From Candidatus Aquidulcis sp. (GTDB taxonomy: Bacteria; Chloroflexota; Anaerolineae; Anaerolineales; UBA4823): 64,000 nucleotides of DNA. The position numbers and the translations under genes are program-made. The stretch's first letter is position 1, and every line of letters starts with the position of its first letter. The stretch lies in NCBI GenBank assembly GCA_020723385.1, contig DYIZ01000013.1, positions 1 through 64,000 of the forward strand. The letters are read 5' to 3'. Below are positions 17,850 through 26,153 of the stretch, piece after piece. The notes under the pieces were generated by a model. The model worked only from the letters and a program-made list of their open reading frames with translations. It was not told the origin of the DNA and did not search any database.

Positions 17850-19081
17850 GGGTTCAGATATCGCTCGCTCGCCAGCCGGGATTGATAAACTGCCAGCGAG
17901 TCGGGGTCAGAATCAACCCGCCAGTCGGCTTCCTTGTTGATATTAAACCACACTGCGGCGCGAACGTTGACCCGGGTTTCGATGGCGTCGAACCAGGCGT
18001 TGATCCACTCCGGTTTGGTCATGCCGTAAGCCGGGTCGGAATGCGCCGGGTCGGCGGCAGCGGATTCGCCGATCATCACCGGTTTGCGGTCGCCGAACAG
18101 CTTGTAAACCTGATCCAGCGCCGGGCCGGGGTCGGTGCGCCCCCAGCCTTTCATCAGCCCATAGAAATCCACAGCCACCCAATCCACGTACTCGTCGCCG
18201 GGATAGTAGGCTTCGAGGGCATTCCAGGTCTCGTTGGGAACAGAATACGCATTGGGACACCACACCCAAACGATATTGGCGGCCCCAATCTCTTTCACCA
18301 TCACCTCATGGAGATGCCGCCAAGCTTTGACGTACTGCTGTGGATCATCGCCGTTGTCGTCGCCCGACCAGGGATACCAGTTGCCGTTCATCTCATGGCC
18401 CCAGCGCAGGAAAATGGGTTTGCCGTAGGCTTTCGCCCCCTCGGCGAAGTTGCGGATGGTGGAGTCTTCGTCGCCGTCAATCACGGCTTGCAGCACGGTT
18501 TTTTGGGTGAAGATGCGCGGCTCCCAGCCGACCATCAGTGTAATACCCAGACCATCGCTGATATCGAGCTGCCGCTGGATGTTGCTCCAGCCGATGCCCC
18601 AATCGTAGAAAACCAGTTGCAGCACCGGCATCTTGCCGACCGTTTCCCCAAAAGTTTCCAGCTTCTCAGCCGAGGCGAGAAAATTCGAGCCTTGCGGCAC
18701 AAAGATGCCATTCAATACCCGCCCCGGCTCTGGAAGCAGGGTGCGGGCATCCGCGGGGAGCGGCGCAAAATCAGAAGGGGAAGTGGGGGTGGGCATAAGA
18801 GTCGGGGTGGCCATCACTGTGGGCGAAACCACCGGGGATTGCGGCGATCCGCAGGCGGCTACAAAAAAGAGCAGAATAAACAGACAAGGAAGGTGTGATC
18901 GAACGCCAGAACCGGAACTGTCATTCCGAGCCGTTCTTCGGCGAGGAATCCCTGAATCAATTGCCAGGTTTTGCTGACACAGGCAGGAAAACCCTGTCGT
19001 ATCAGGGATTCCTCGTCGCGAAAAGTGCTCCTCGGAATGACAAAGCCACCTTTCAAGGGAAGAGAATAGTTCCCTAATCAT
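17846..19081 (-). CDS. GH26 family beta-mannanase-like lipoprotein, start uncertain
   Basis: The mature part follows a hydrophobic segment ending in the lipobox FVAACG (C77 when counted from the ATG at 19081). Family GH26 residues are visible: acid/base E230 in RWGHEMNG and nucleophile E339 in MIGESA. GH26 enzymes mostly cleave beta-mannans or beta-1,3-1,4-glucans, here at the cell surface. No ATG, GTG or TTG lies at a normal distance before the signal peptide; instead a 122-base palindromic repeat occupies that place. The ATG at 19081, overlapping the end of GH3, adds 50-60 residues coded by the repeat. The repeat may have destroyed the original start. Confidence 0.75.
   Translation of the reverse strand: MIRELFSSLERWLCHSEEHFSRRGIPDTTGFSCLCQQNLAIDSGIPRRRTARNDSSGSGVRSHLPCLFILLFFVAACGSPQSPVVSPTVMATPTLMPTPTSPSDFAPLPADARTLLPEPGRVLNGIFVPQGSNFLASAEKLETFGETVGKMPVLQLVFYDWGIGWSNIQRQLDISDGLGITLMVGWEPRIFTQKTVLQAVIDGDEDSTIRNFAEGAKAYGKPIFLRWGHEMNGNWYPWSGDDNGDDPQQYVKAWRHLHEVMVKEIGAANIVWVWCPNAYSVPNETWNALEAYYPGDEYVDWVAVDFYGLMKGWGRTDPGPALDQVYKLFGDRKPVMIGESAAADPAHSDPAYGMTKPEWINAWFDAIETRVNVRAAVWFNINKEADWRVDSDPDSLAVYQSRLASERYLNP
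18920..19041. repeat. 122-base palindromic element at the GH26 start
   Basis: Terminal inverted repeats gtcattccgag (18920-18930) and ctcggaatgac (19031-19041), with inner arms gaggaatccctga and tcagggattcctc. It has the shape of a MITE-like or REP-like element. It sits where the start of the GH26 gene should be. Confidence 0.75.
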
Positions 19082-21044
19082 TCGCACAATCCAGAATAAC
19101 CGGCGAGGCGTCTTTCGCGTCGAGGCCGTACCCATACGGAAACAGCGGCGCGTCGCAGCCATCAGTGGGCAGGGTAGCAAAATCGAAAGGAAGCTGGCTG
19201 TCGGCGCGCGGCCAGGAATAGGGCAGCTTGCCGGTGAATGCGAAATCGCCGAAGAGCACATCCGCCACACCCTGCCCCTCCGTGCCGGGCAGCCAGGCTG
19301 CTACCAGCGCATCCATCTGCAGGAGCTGATCGGTCAACACCAGGGGGCGTCCCGAAACGATCACCACGATCAGCCGGGCGACATGCGGGCGAAGGTTGTT
19401 GAGCGTGTTCACATCGGTAGCCGAGAGCGCCAGGGTGGCCTCGTCGCCCACACCCTCGGTGTAGGGTTTTTCACCGATCACGGCGATGCCAATATCCGCC
19501 ATACCCTCGAACTGGCCTAATTTCTTGTATTCGACCTTTGCAGCAGCGGAGACCGCGGCTTCGATACCCTCTAAAATCGTCGTTCCAGGGGTAATCGCGC
19601 CTTCCTTGCCCTGCCAATCAATCGTCCAGCCGCCGCACTGGCGGCCAATGTCATCGGCGGCCGCGCCTGCCACGTAGATCAGCGGAGTATCCTTCGCCAG
19701 GGGCAGCACGCCGCCCTCGTTTTTCAGCAGCACCAGCGACTGGCGCACCGCATCCCGCGCCAGGGCAAGATGCTCATCCGAGCGAACCGTCGCCTGCCAG
19801 GCCGGGTCCGGCATAGGGTTTTCGAAAAGCCCGAGGGCGAATTTTGCCGTCAGGATGCGCCGCACGGCGTCGTCAATACGCGCTATGGGCACATCGCCCT
19901 TATCCACTGCCTGCTTCAAAGTTTTGATAAAGGTCACATAATCGTAAGGAACCATGACCATATCCAGCCCGGCGTTGATCGAGGTTACCACAGCGGTCTT
20001 GTAATTGCTGGAAATCTGGTCAATGGCCTGCCAATCGGAAACCAGAAAGCCATCGAAACCCAGCTCACCTTTCAGGACATCGGTCAGCAGGTACTTTTGG
20101 GCGTGCATCTTCGTCCCGTTCCAACTGCTGAACGAGACCATGATGCTCATCGCCCCGGCGTCAACCGCGGCTTTGTAAGGCGGCAGGTACAACGCCCGAA
20201 CAGCGGCCTCGTCCACCTGCATGTCGCCCTGATCGAGCTGATAGGGATGGTCGAAGATATTTTGGATGGACGTTCCCCAGGCGGTGCCGCCGTCGCCGAG
20301 GAAGTGCTTGGGGGTGGCGAGAGCGAACAAAGATTGACCAGGGGTGGTGACCCCTGTGGGAGTTTGCATCCCCTTGAGGTAGGCGACGCTCAAGGTTGTC
20401 ACCAATTCCGTATTTTCGGCGTAACTCTCGTAAGTCCGCCCCCAACGAATATCCTGCGGCACAGCGACCACCGGCGCAAAATTCCAGGGAACGCCGGTAG
20501 CGAGCATCTCCTCGGCGGTGGCGCGGCCGATGGCTTCGACCAGCTCGGGGTTGTGCGCGGCTCCCAGGCCAATCTGCTGCGAGAAAATCGTCGCGCCCTT
20601 GAGGTTGCCGTGTCCATGAACCGCATCCACCCCGTAGATCATCGGAATGCCCAGCCGGGTTTGGAGCGCCGCCTGCTGGTAGCCATTGACCATCCCGTAC
20701 CAGCCAGCGACTGTGTTGTTCCCATCGGGCGAGCCGCCCCCACCGCTCAACACCGAGCCGATGAAGTATTTGGTCACATCGGCAGGTTGAATACTGTTTT
20801 TCTCGACCTGGGTCATCTGCCCGATCTTCTCTTCGAGCGTCATGCGCGAGAGCAAATCCTGGACGCGGGTTTCGATGGGCTGGCTGGGGTCGGTGTAAAG
20901 CGCCGGCTGTGATTCAGGCGTCGAGGCGGGCGCGCTGGCAGCCGTGCTGGAAGGAACGGCTGGTGTGGCAAGCGGTGTGGGTGTTCCCCCACATGATGTG
21001 AGCAGAAAAATGACAATGGTCAGGAAGAACAGAACACGGCGCAT
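19074..21044 (-). CDS. GH3 beta-glucosidase lipoprotein
   Basis: 656 residues. A signal peptide ends in the lipobox LLTSCG (Cys18) and is followed by a Thr/Pro/Ala-rich linker, so the enzyme is membrane-anchored outside. GH3 motifs: KHFLGDGG and the nucleophile D337 in LVSDWQAI; the second (C-terminal) domain is also present. It probably releases glucose from beta-glucan oligomers before uptake. It starts 16 bases after the cellobiose phosphorylase gene. Confidence 0.92.
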   Translation of the reverse strand: MRRVLFFLTIVIFLLTSCGGTPTPLATPAVPSSTAASAPASTPESQPALYTDPSQPIETRVQDLLSRMTLEEKIGQMTQVEKNSIQPADVTKYFIGSVLSGGGGSPDGNNTVAGWYGMVNGYQQAALQTRLGIPMIYGVDAVHGHGNLKGATIFSQQIGLGAAHNPELVEAIGRATAEEMLATGVPWNFAPVVAVPQDIRWGRTYESYAENTELVTTLSVAYLKGMQTPTGVTTPGQSLFALATPKHFLGDGGTAWGTSIQNIFDHPYQLDQGDMQVDEAAVRALYLPPYKAAVDAGAMSIMVSFSSWNGTKMHAQKYLLTDVLKGELGFDGFLVSDWQAIDQISSNYKTAVVTSINAGLDMVMVPYDYVTFIKTLKQAVDKGDVPIARIDDAVRRILTAKFALGLFENPMPDPAWQATVRSDEHLALARDAVRQSLVLLKNEGGVLPLAKDTPLIYVAGAAADDIGRQCGGWTIDWQGKEGAITPGTTILEGIEAAVSAAAKVEYKKLGQFEGMADIGIAVIGEKPYTEGVGDEATLALSATDVNTLNNLRPHVARLIVVIVSGRPLVLTDQLLQMDALVAAWLPGTEGQGVADVLFGDFAFTGKLPYSWPRADSQLPFDFATLPTDGCDAPLFPYGYGLDAKDASPVILDCAND

Positions 21045-21060
21045 GGTTGACCTCGATAAC

Positions 21061-23655
21061 TCAGGACAAAACGACTTTCACCGACACTTCTTTCACACCA
21101 TCGGGTGGCAGCGGAATGATATTGCCCGTGATAGGCTGCCCGTCAACGGTTATGGAGGCGCAGCGTTCATGACTGCCCCATCTTCCATTGGGCGAAGGGA
21201 GATGCTCCACCCGGATGAGATACGTCACCCCGCGGAAACGGCGCACCGCGGTAAAGCCATGCCAGCCGTGCGGGATCACAGGATCAACCTGCAAGCCGTC
21301 GTAAGTTGGGCGGATGCCCAAAATCCATTGGCTGATGGCGACAAAATTCCAGGCGGCAGTGCCGGTCAGCCAGGAGTTTTTCGCCTCGCCGTGGGTGGGC
21401 GCGTCGCGCCCGGCGATCATCTGAGCGTAGACATACGGCTCGCAGCGGTGGATTTCGCTGATCGGCTCCCGCGCCGAGGGGTTGATGCGCAGGTAATAAT
21501 CATGCGCCTGGTCGCCGTTGCCAGAGGCGGCCTCGGCGATCATGATCCAGGGGTTGGTGTGGCAGAATATCCCGGCGTTTTCTTTGTAGCCCGGCGGGTA
21601 CGAGGAAATCTCGCCCAGGTGCAGGTAGTATCGAGAGAACGCGGGCTGTTGTACCACGATGCCGTGCGCTGTGGCGAGGCGCTCCCGGACGGAAGCCAAC
21701 GCCCGGGTGGTCTTCCCCTCATCGGCTCCGATGCCCGCCATCACGCAAATGCCTTGCGGCTCGACGAAAATCTGCCCCTCGGCGCACTGGCGCGATCCCA
21801 CCGGATTCCCAAAATCATCGTACGCCCGGCGGAACCAGTCGCCGTCCCAGCCGTGCTGTAAAACAACATCTGCCATGCGCACTGCGAGGGTTTTATACTC
21901 TGTTGAAGGTTGAAAGTTGAATGTTGAGGGGCTACTTTCAACCTTCGACCTGCAACTTTCAACGATCACTGCCATTTCCTTGCATGCCAGCACGAACAGC
22001 CCGCCAATGAACACTGACTCGGCGACTTTGCCATCCTTGTTGGTGGTGGTCTGGAAAGATTGACCAGGGGTAGCCGAAAATGCGTTGAGGTTGAGACAGT
22101 CATTCCAATCGGCGCGGCCGATGAGTGGCAGGCCATGCGGGCCGAGGCGGTCGAGGGTGTACTGGAGGCTGCGCTGCAAGTGGTCGAGAAGCGGTTGTTC
22201 GGAGCCGGGCTGGTTATCGTAAGTCGCCGGCTCGTCCAATATAGCCCAATCGCCGGTCTCTTTGATGTACGAGGCGACAGCCAGGATCAGCCAGAGCGGG
22301 TCATCGTTGAAATTCGAGCCGACATCGTTATTGCCGCGTTTGGTGAGCGGCTGATATTGGTGATAAGCGCCGCCGGTGGGAAGCTGGGTGGCAGCAATAT
22401 CAAGGATGCGCTGGCGTGCCCGGTCGGGAATCATGTGAACGAAGCCGAGCAAATCCTGGGCGGAGTCGCGGAAGCCCATGCCGCGTCCGATGCCGCTCTC
22501 GAAGTACGAGGCCGAGCGGGACATATTGAACGTGATCATGCACTGGTAGGCGTTCCAGATGTTGACCATACGGTTGGTGTGGGGATCGGGCGTCTCCACC
22601 TGGAAGCGGGTCAACAGGTCATCCCAATGGGCGCGCAAATCCTCGAATGCCGTCTCGACATTGGCCGGATTGAGATAATGGGAAAGGATAGGCTTGACCG
22701 TGCGCTTATTGATTATCTGCGAAGCGGGTGGATCGAACTTATCATCCGGGGAATTCTCGTGGTAACCGAGGATGAAGATGATCTGCCGGGATTCCCCAGG
22801 CTGGAGGGTCAACCGGGTTTGCAACACCCCCACCGGCGACCAACCGTGGGCGACGGAGTTTTCGCATTGGCCGCGTTCCACCGCCCGCGGGCGATCCCAC
22901 CCGCGGTACGGGCCGAGGAAAGCTTCGCGCTGCGTGTCGAACCCCGCAACCGGCGCGGAGCAGGCGAAATAGGAAAAATGGTCGCGCCGCTCGCGGTATT
23001 CAGTTTTATGGTAGATGACTTTGCCCTCACCTCCAGCCCCATTATTCTTTGCCAGCGCTCTCCCGAGAGGAGAGGGGAAAGATTCTATCTCCACCTCGCC
23101 AGTGGAAAAATTGCGCTGGAAGTTGGTGGCGTCGTCCCAGGCATCCCACAAGCAGAATTCGACGCTGCCGAAAACAGATAAATCAGCGGGCGCGGTGCGG
23201 TGATTGGTGATCGTAAGCTGCCAGATTTCGAGCGTCGCCCCGAGCGGGACGAAATAACGGGTCTGCGCCTCGATACCGGTATAGGTCGAACCGATGATGG
23301 TGTAACCCATTCCATGGCGGCAGGTGTAACCCTGGAGATCAGCCTGCGTGGGCTGCCAGGAGGGGGACCAGTACAGACGTTCCGGCGGAACGTCTCTACC
23401 CCGTTCCGGTTGAACGTCTGTACCATCATCCCGAAGGTAGATATACCGTCCCCCCGTATCCACCGATGCGTTGTTGTAACGATAGCGGGTCAGGCGGCGC
23501 AGGCGGGCGTCGCGATAGAAACTGTAGCCGCCTGCCGTGTTGGAGATGAGGCCAAAATAATCTTCGCTGCCCAGGTAATTGATCCAGGGCAGCGGCGTGT
23601 CGGGCCGGGTAATGACGTATTCGCGGTGGGTGTCGTCGAAGTAGCCGTATTGCAT
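21061..23655 (-). CDS. Cellobiose phosphorylase (GH94)
   Basis: 864 residues. The start MQYGYFDDTHREYVIT, YHKTEYRERRDH, NMSRSASYFESGIGRGMGF, KRGNNDVGS and GRADWNDCLNLN (D516/D519) all match characterised cellobiose phosphorylases. The reaction is cellobiose + phosphate to glucose 1-phosphate + glucose, in the cytoplasm. It is about 45 residues longer than characterised enzymes, and the excess is explained by three repeat-coded inserts (near 23371-23423, 23023-23078 and 21902-21963). It stands immediately downstream of a large palindrome and in an operon with a sugar ABC transporter. Confidence 0.93.
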   Translation of the reverse strand: MQYGYFDDTHREYVITRPDTPLPWINYLGSEDYFGLISNTAGGYSFYRDARLRRLTRYRYNNASVDTGGRYIYLRDDGTDVQPERGRDVPPERLYWSPSWQPTQADLQGYTCRHGMGYTIIGSTYTGIEAQTRYFVPLGATLEIWQLTITNHRTAPADLSVFGSVEFCLWDAWDDATNFQRNFSTGEVEIESFPSPLGRALAKNNGAGGEGKVIYHKTEYRERRDHFSYFACSAPVAGFDTQREAFLGPYRGWDRPRAVERGQCENSVAHGWSPVGVLQTRLTLQPGESRQIIFILGYHENSPDDKFDPPASQIINKRTVKPILSHYLNPANVETAFEDLRAHWDDLLTRFQVETPDPHTNRMVNIWNAYQCMITFNMSRSASYFESGIGRGMGFRDSAQDLLGFVHMIPDRARQRILDIAATQLPTGGAYHQYQPLTKRGNNDVGSNFNDDPLWLILAVASYIKETGDWAILDEPATYDNQPGSEQPLLDHLQRSLQYTLDRLGPHGLPLIGRADWNDCLNLNAFSATPGQSFQTTTNKDGKVAESVFIGGLFVLACKEMAVIVESCRSKVESSPSTFNFQPSTEYKTLAVRMADVVLQHGWDGDWFRRAYDDFGNPVGSRQCAEGQIFVEPQGICVMAGIGADEGKTTRALASVRERLATAHGIVVQQPAFSRYYLHLGEISSYPPGYKENAGIFCHTNPWIMIAEAASGNGDQAHDYYLRINPSAREPISEIHRCEPYVYAQMIAGRDAPTHGEAKNSWLTGTAAWNFVAISQWILGIRPTYDGLQVDPVIPHGWHGFTAVRRFRGVTYLIRVEHLPSPNGRWGSHERCASITVDGQPITGNIIPLPPDGVKEVSVKVVLS
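21902..21963. repeat. Palindrome coding an insert in cellobiose phosphorylase
   Basis: Left arm gttgaaggttgaaagt (21902-21917) pairs with actttcaaccttcgac, with one mismatch. It is translated as SKVESSPSTFNFQPS, a low-complexity stretch absent from known cellobiose phosphorylases. Confidence 0.7.
23023..23078. repeat. C/G-rich palindrome coding an insert in cellobiose phosphorylase
   Basis: The ccctcacctccagcccc ... gaggagagggg pattern matches the repeat type at 34644-34684. It is translated as PSPLGRALAKNNGAGGEGK, between two well-conserved GH94 blocks. Confidence 0.65.
23371..23423. repeat. Perfect-ended palindrome coding an insert in cellobiose phosphorylase
   Basis: Perfect 12-base ends gtacagacgttc / gaacgtctgtac bound a 53-base element. 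It is translated in the N-terminal domain as QPERGRDVPPER, where known enzymes have a short turn. Confidence 0.75.
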
Positions 23656-23679
23656 AAATAATCATCCAAAAGAGGTTTT

Positions 23680-23789
23680 GGCTCTCCCGCCTTCGGCGGG
23701 AAATGTCCCAGATTTGGGGTGTGTGGGCGTGCTACGCACGCCCACACACCCCAAATCTGGAGATTCCTCCCGTTGGTAACGGGAGAGCC
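23680..23789. repeat. Nested 110-base palindrome between glycosidase and cellobiose phosphorylase genes
   Basis: Outer arms ggctctcccg (23680-23689) / cgggagagcc (23780-23789). The core has perfect 25-base arms (23708-23732 and 23736-23760) around a 3-base loop, centred on gggcgtgctacgcacgccc. In RNA this would be an exceptionally stable hairpin. It lies in the only wide gap between the transporter/glycosidase genes and the phosphorylase, so it may set their relative expression, or be an inserted REP-like element. Confidence 0.8.
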
Positions 23790-23796
23790 TTAATTT

Positions 23797-25215
23797 TCAA
23801 GGACCGATCACGAGCAAAGTCACCGACAGCGCAGGCAGATTCAGCGGGGCGTCGAGCGGGGTTGGATCAATCAACTCGGCGTTATGCTCTGCGTCGAGCC
23901 GCCAGGTCTCTGCGGGGCCGGAGGCGGTGAAATTGGCGAGAACCAGTGGTTTTTTGGCGTCTTCATCGCCCAGGTTGACGATCATCAGCGTCAGCGCGCC
24001 GTCTTCACGGCGCGCAGCGTAGATGCGAACAGCTTCATCGTCGGAAGAGGCGTAAACCAGCTCGGAGCCAAACTGCTTGTAAAGCGGGTAAACGTAATAG
24101 GACGGACGCGGGCCGCGCGTCGCCATCAACCCCGCCCCGCCCCCGCCCGCCAGTCCAAACTGAGCGACAATATCCACCCGCTGGGCGATCAGCCGTCCAA
24201 GAACGTCTGCCCACCAGATGGCGTTGGCAAACGAGTCGGGGGTGCCTTCTTTGCCGGCGCGGGTCGCCCAATTCGAGTTGACTTCGGTGACGGCGATGGG
24301 CAGATCACGCCCGGTGGTCTCACGAATCAACGCCCGCAGGTTGGGGATGATCGTATCCCATTCGGCGGAGGAACGCAGCAGCTCGTTTGGAGAGGGGTCA
24401 TAGGTCCCGAAGGGATAACGATGAATGGCAACAACATCCACCAAATCGCCGTTGGCGACCAGGAATTCGCGCAGCCAATCTTTGTTATGCGCGTCGGTCG
24501 GGTCTTCAAAGGGCCGCCCGGTGAATTGGTGCATCTCCGGGCCAACCAGCACAATCGTCGGGTCAACCGCTTCCATTGCCAGGGCAAACTCGCGCCACTG
24601 TTGGTTGTACGTAACGGTGTCGTAGCCTTCGAGCTTGCGGTTGGTAGCATACAGGCTGGGTTCGTTGCCGATCCCCCAATATTTGATGCCGTAGCCTTTG
24701 GTCACATTGGCATATTCGACCCAGTACGCGGCGCTTTCAGGCTTGGCTTTGAACAGCTTGACATTCACCATCGGTTCAGCGCCGAGCTGGCGGCACAGGG
24801 CAATGTACTCATCCAGCCGGGCTTCGGCCAGCACATACTCGTCACCCCAGTTGCCGCCGGGGAAACGCAGGAAAGTGAATCCCGCCGATTCGATGTACGG
24901 CATCATGCTCTTGGTGAGGTCCTGCCACGGGCCGGTATTGGTGCCATAAACCAGGGGATTGATCGGCCCGAGAGCGAGCGCGGCGTCAACGAAGAGTGCG
25001 CCGGGAACAGCGGTCGGCTTCGGCGTGGGGGATGGCAGGCTGGGGAGCATGGGGGTGGCGGTAACCGCGGGGGTGGCGGTCTCCAACGGGAGCAGCGAGA
25101 CTTCCGGAGTTGGAGTCCCGACCGGCCCCGGCCCGCCGCAGGCAGTCAACACAAACAGGGCAAACAGGGTATTCAGAATTGGCGCGGCAATCCGACGGAG
25201 ATTCATCCTGTCCAT
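23797..25215 (-). CDS. Clan GH-A glycoside hydrolase lipoprotein
   Basis: 472 residues. A signal peptide ends in the lipobox LTACGG and is followed by a long Pro/Thr-rich linker to about residue 70. The barrel has the acid/base E185 in GIGNEPSLY and the probable nucleophile E311 in AVTEVNSNW, and FLRFPGGNWGDEY near residue 115 resembles GH51/GH44-type enzymes. The exact family and substrate are uncertain; a surface beta-glycanase or arabinofuranosidase-type enzyme is likely. It starts 13 bases after the second ABC permease. The ATG at 25206 is an alternative start. Confidence 0.75.
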   Translation of the reverse strand: MDRMNLRRIAAPILNTLFALFVLTACGGPGPVGTPTPEVSLLPLETATPAVTATPMLPSLPSPTPKPTAVPGALFVDAALALGPINPLVYGTNTGPWQDLTKSMMPYIESAGFTFLRFPGGNWGDEYVLAEARLDEYIALCRQLGAEPMVNVKLFKAKPESAAYWVEYANVTKGYGIKYWGIGNEPSLYATNRKLEGYDTVTYNQQWREFALAMEAVDPTIVLVGPEMHQFTGRPFEDPTDAHNKDWLREFLVANGDLVDVVAIHRYPFGTYDPSPNELLRSSAEWDTIIPNLRALIRETTGRDLPIAVTEVNSNWATRAGKEGTPDSFANAIWWADVLGRLIAQRVDIVAQFGLAGGGGAGLMATRGPRPSYYVYPLYKQFGSELVYASSDDEAVRIYAARREDGALTLMIVNLGDEDAKKPLVLANFTASGPAETWRLDAEHNAELIDPTPLDAPLNLPALSVTLLVIGP

Positions 25216-25228
25216 ACCATGTCTGGTT

Positions 25229-26134
25229 TTACTTCACCGCGCCAGCCGTCAGGCCGCTGATGAATTGCTTTTGCAGAAGGAGGAACATGACCGCAATCGG
25301 GATCGTGATCACCACCGATGCAGCCGCCATGAGATCATAGCGCAACTGCGTTCCCGATGCGCCAAAAACAAACTGGCGGATGCCCACCGGGACGGTTTTC
25401 ACTCCCAGGGTATAGCCAAAGAACAGCTCGTTCCAGGCGGTCATGAAAATGTAAATGGCAGTAGAAGCGATGCCCGGCCCGGCTAAGGGTAGCGAAATGC
25501 GCCAAAATGCGGTGAAGCGCGTCGCCCCATCCACCATGGCCTGCTCTTCCAGGTCAGGCGGCAGGTTGGCGAAGAAGCCGCGCAGAATCCAGATCGAGAT
25601 GGGGGTGAAGAATCCCACGTACAGGCATATCACCCCAAAATTCGAGCCAACCATGGGTATGCCGAAGGTATTCTTGATCCACAGAAATGTCAGATAGAGC
25701 GGGATGAAAAACAGCGAGCCGGGGATAATCTGCGTGCCCAACACCGCCAGGCTGTATGCGTCGGCACCGGGAAAGCGAAAGCGCGCCAGGGCGTAACCGG
25801 CCAAGGCAGCGAAGAATGTGGCGACGAGAGTCGTCGAGCCAACAACGATGATACTGTTGACGAACAGCGGCCCAAACTTGATTTGCCGCCACATTTCGGG
25901 GTAATTCTTGAAATTCCAGACCTCCGGAATGACCGGGGCGGTAGGATTGGTAATCTCACCGCGCCCTTTGAACGAGGCCAATATTATGTAGAAAATGGGG
26001 ATCAAGATGATGAACACGATCACCCACAGCAAAAGATCGAGCAGCCGGTTGACGATGACCGAACGAATTTTTGCAGCCCGAATGGAGGGGTATCGGGTGG
26101 GCTTAAGGGGCATAGAGGTTTGTACAGTAGCCAT
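25229..26134 (-). CDS. Sugar ABC transporter permease (MalG/CebG type)
   Basis: 301 residues with six membrane helices. The cytoplasmic EAA loop EEQAMVDGATRFTAFWRISL, which docks the ATPase, lies near residue 205. It pairs with the MalF-type permease 20 bases upstream. No ATPase gene is in the window; systems of this class often share a common MsiK-type ATPase coded elsewhere. Ribosome binding site aaggaga. Confidence 0.93.
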   Translation of the reverse strand: MATVQTSMPLKPTRYPSIRAAKIRSVIVNRLLDLLLWVIVFIILIPIFYIILASFKGRGEITNPTAPVIPEVWNFKNYPEMWRQIKFGPLFVNSIIVVGSTTLVATFFAALAGYALARFRFPGADAYSLAVLGTQIIPGSLFFIPLYLTFLWIKNTFGIPMVGSNFGVICLYVGFFTPISIWILRGFFANLPPDLEEQAMVDGATRFTAFWRISLPLAGPGIASTAIYIFMTAWNELFFGYTLGVKTVPVGIRQFVFGASGTQLRYDLMAAASVVITIPIAVMFLLLQKQFISGLTAGAVK

Positions 26135-26153
26135 GACAGGTCTCCTTCCAGGC

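Noticed and set aside
19770-20912. Long open frame on the plus strand opposite GH3
   Set aside because: It lies opposite a clear GH3 gene, has no family resemblance and reflects GC-rich codon use. Similar mirror frames opposite the GH94 genes (6993-8018, 22060-23181), the S1/unknown genes (38600-39709), the kinase (45184-46287) and the AlaRS-like gene (58067-59182) were rejected for the same reason.
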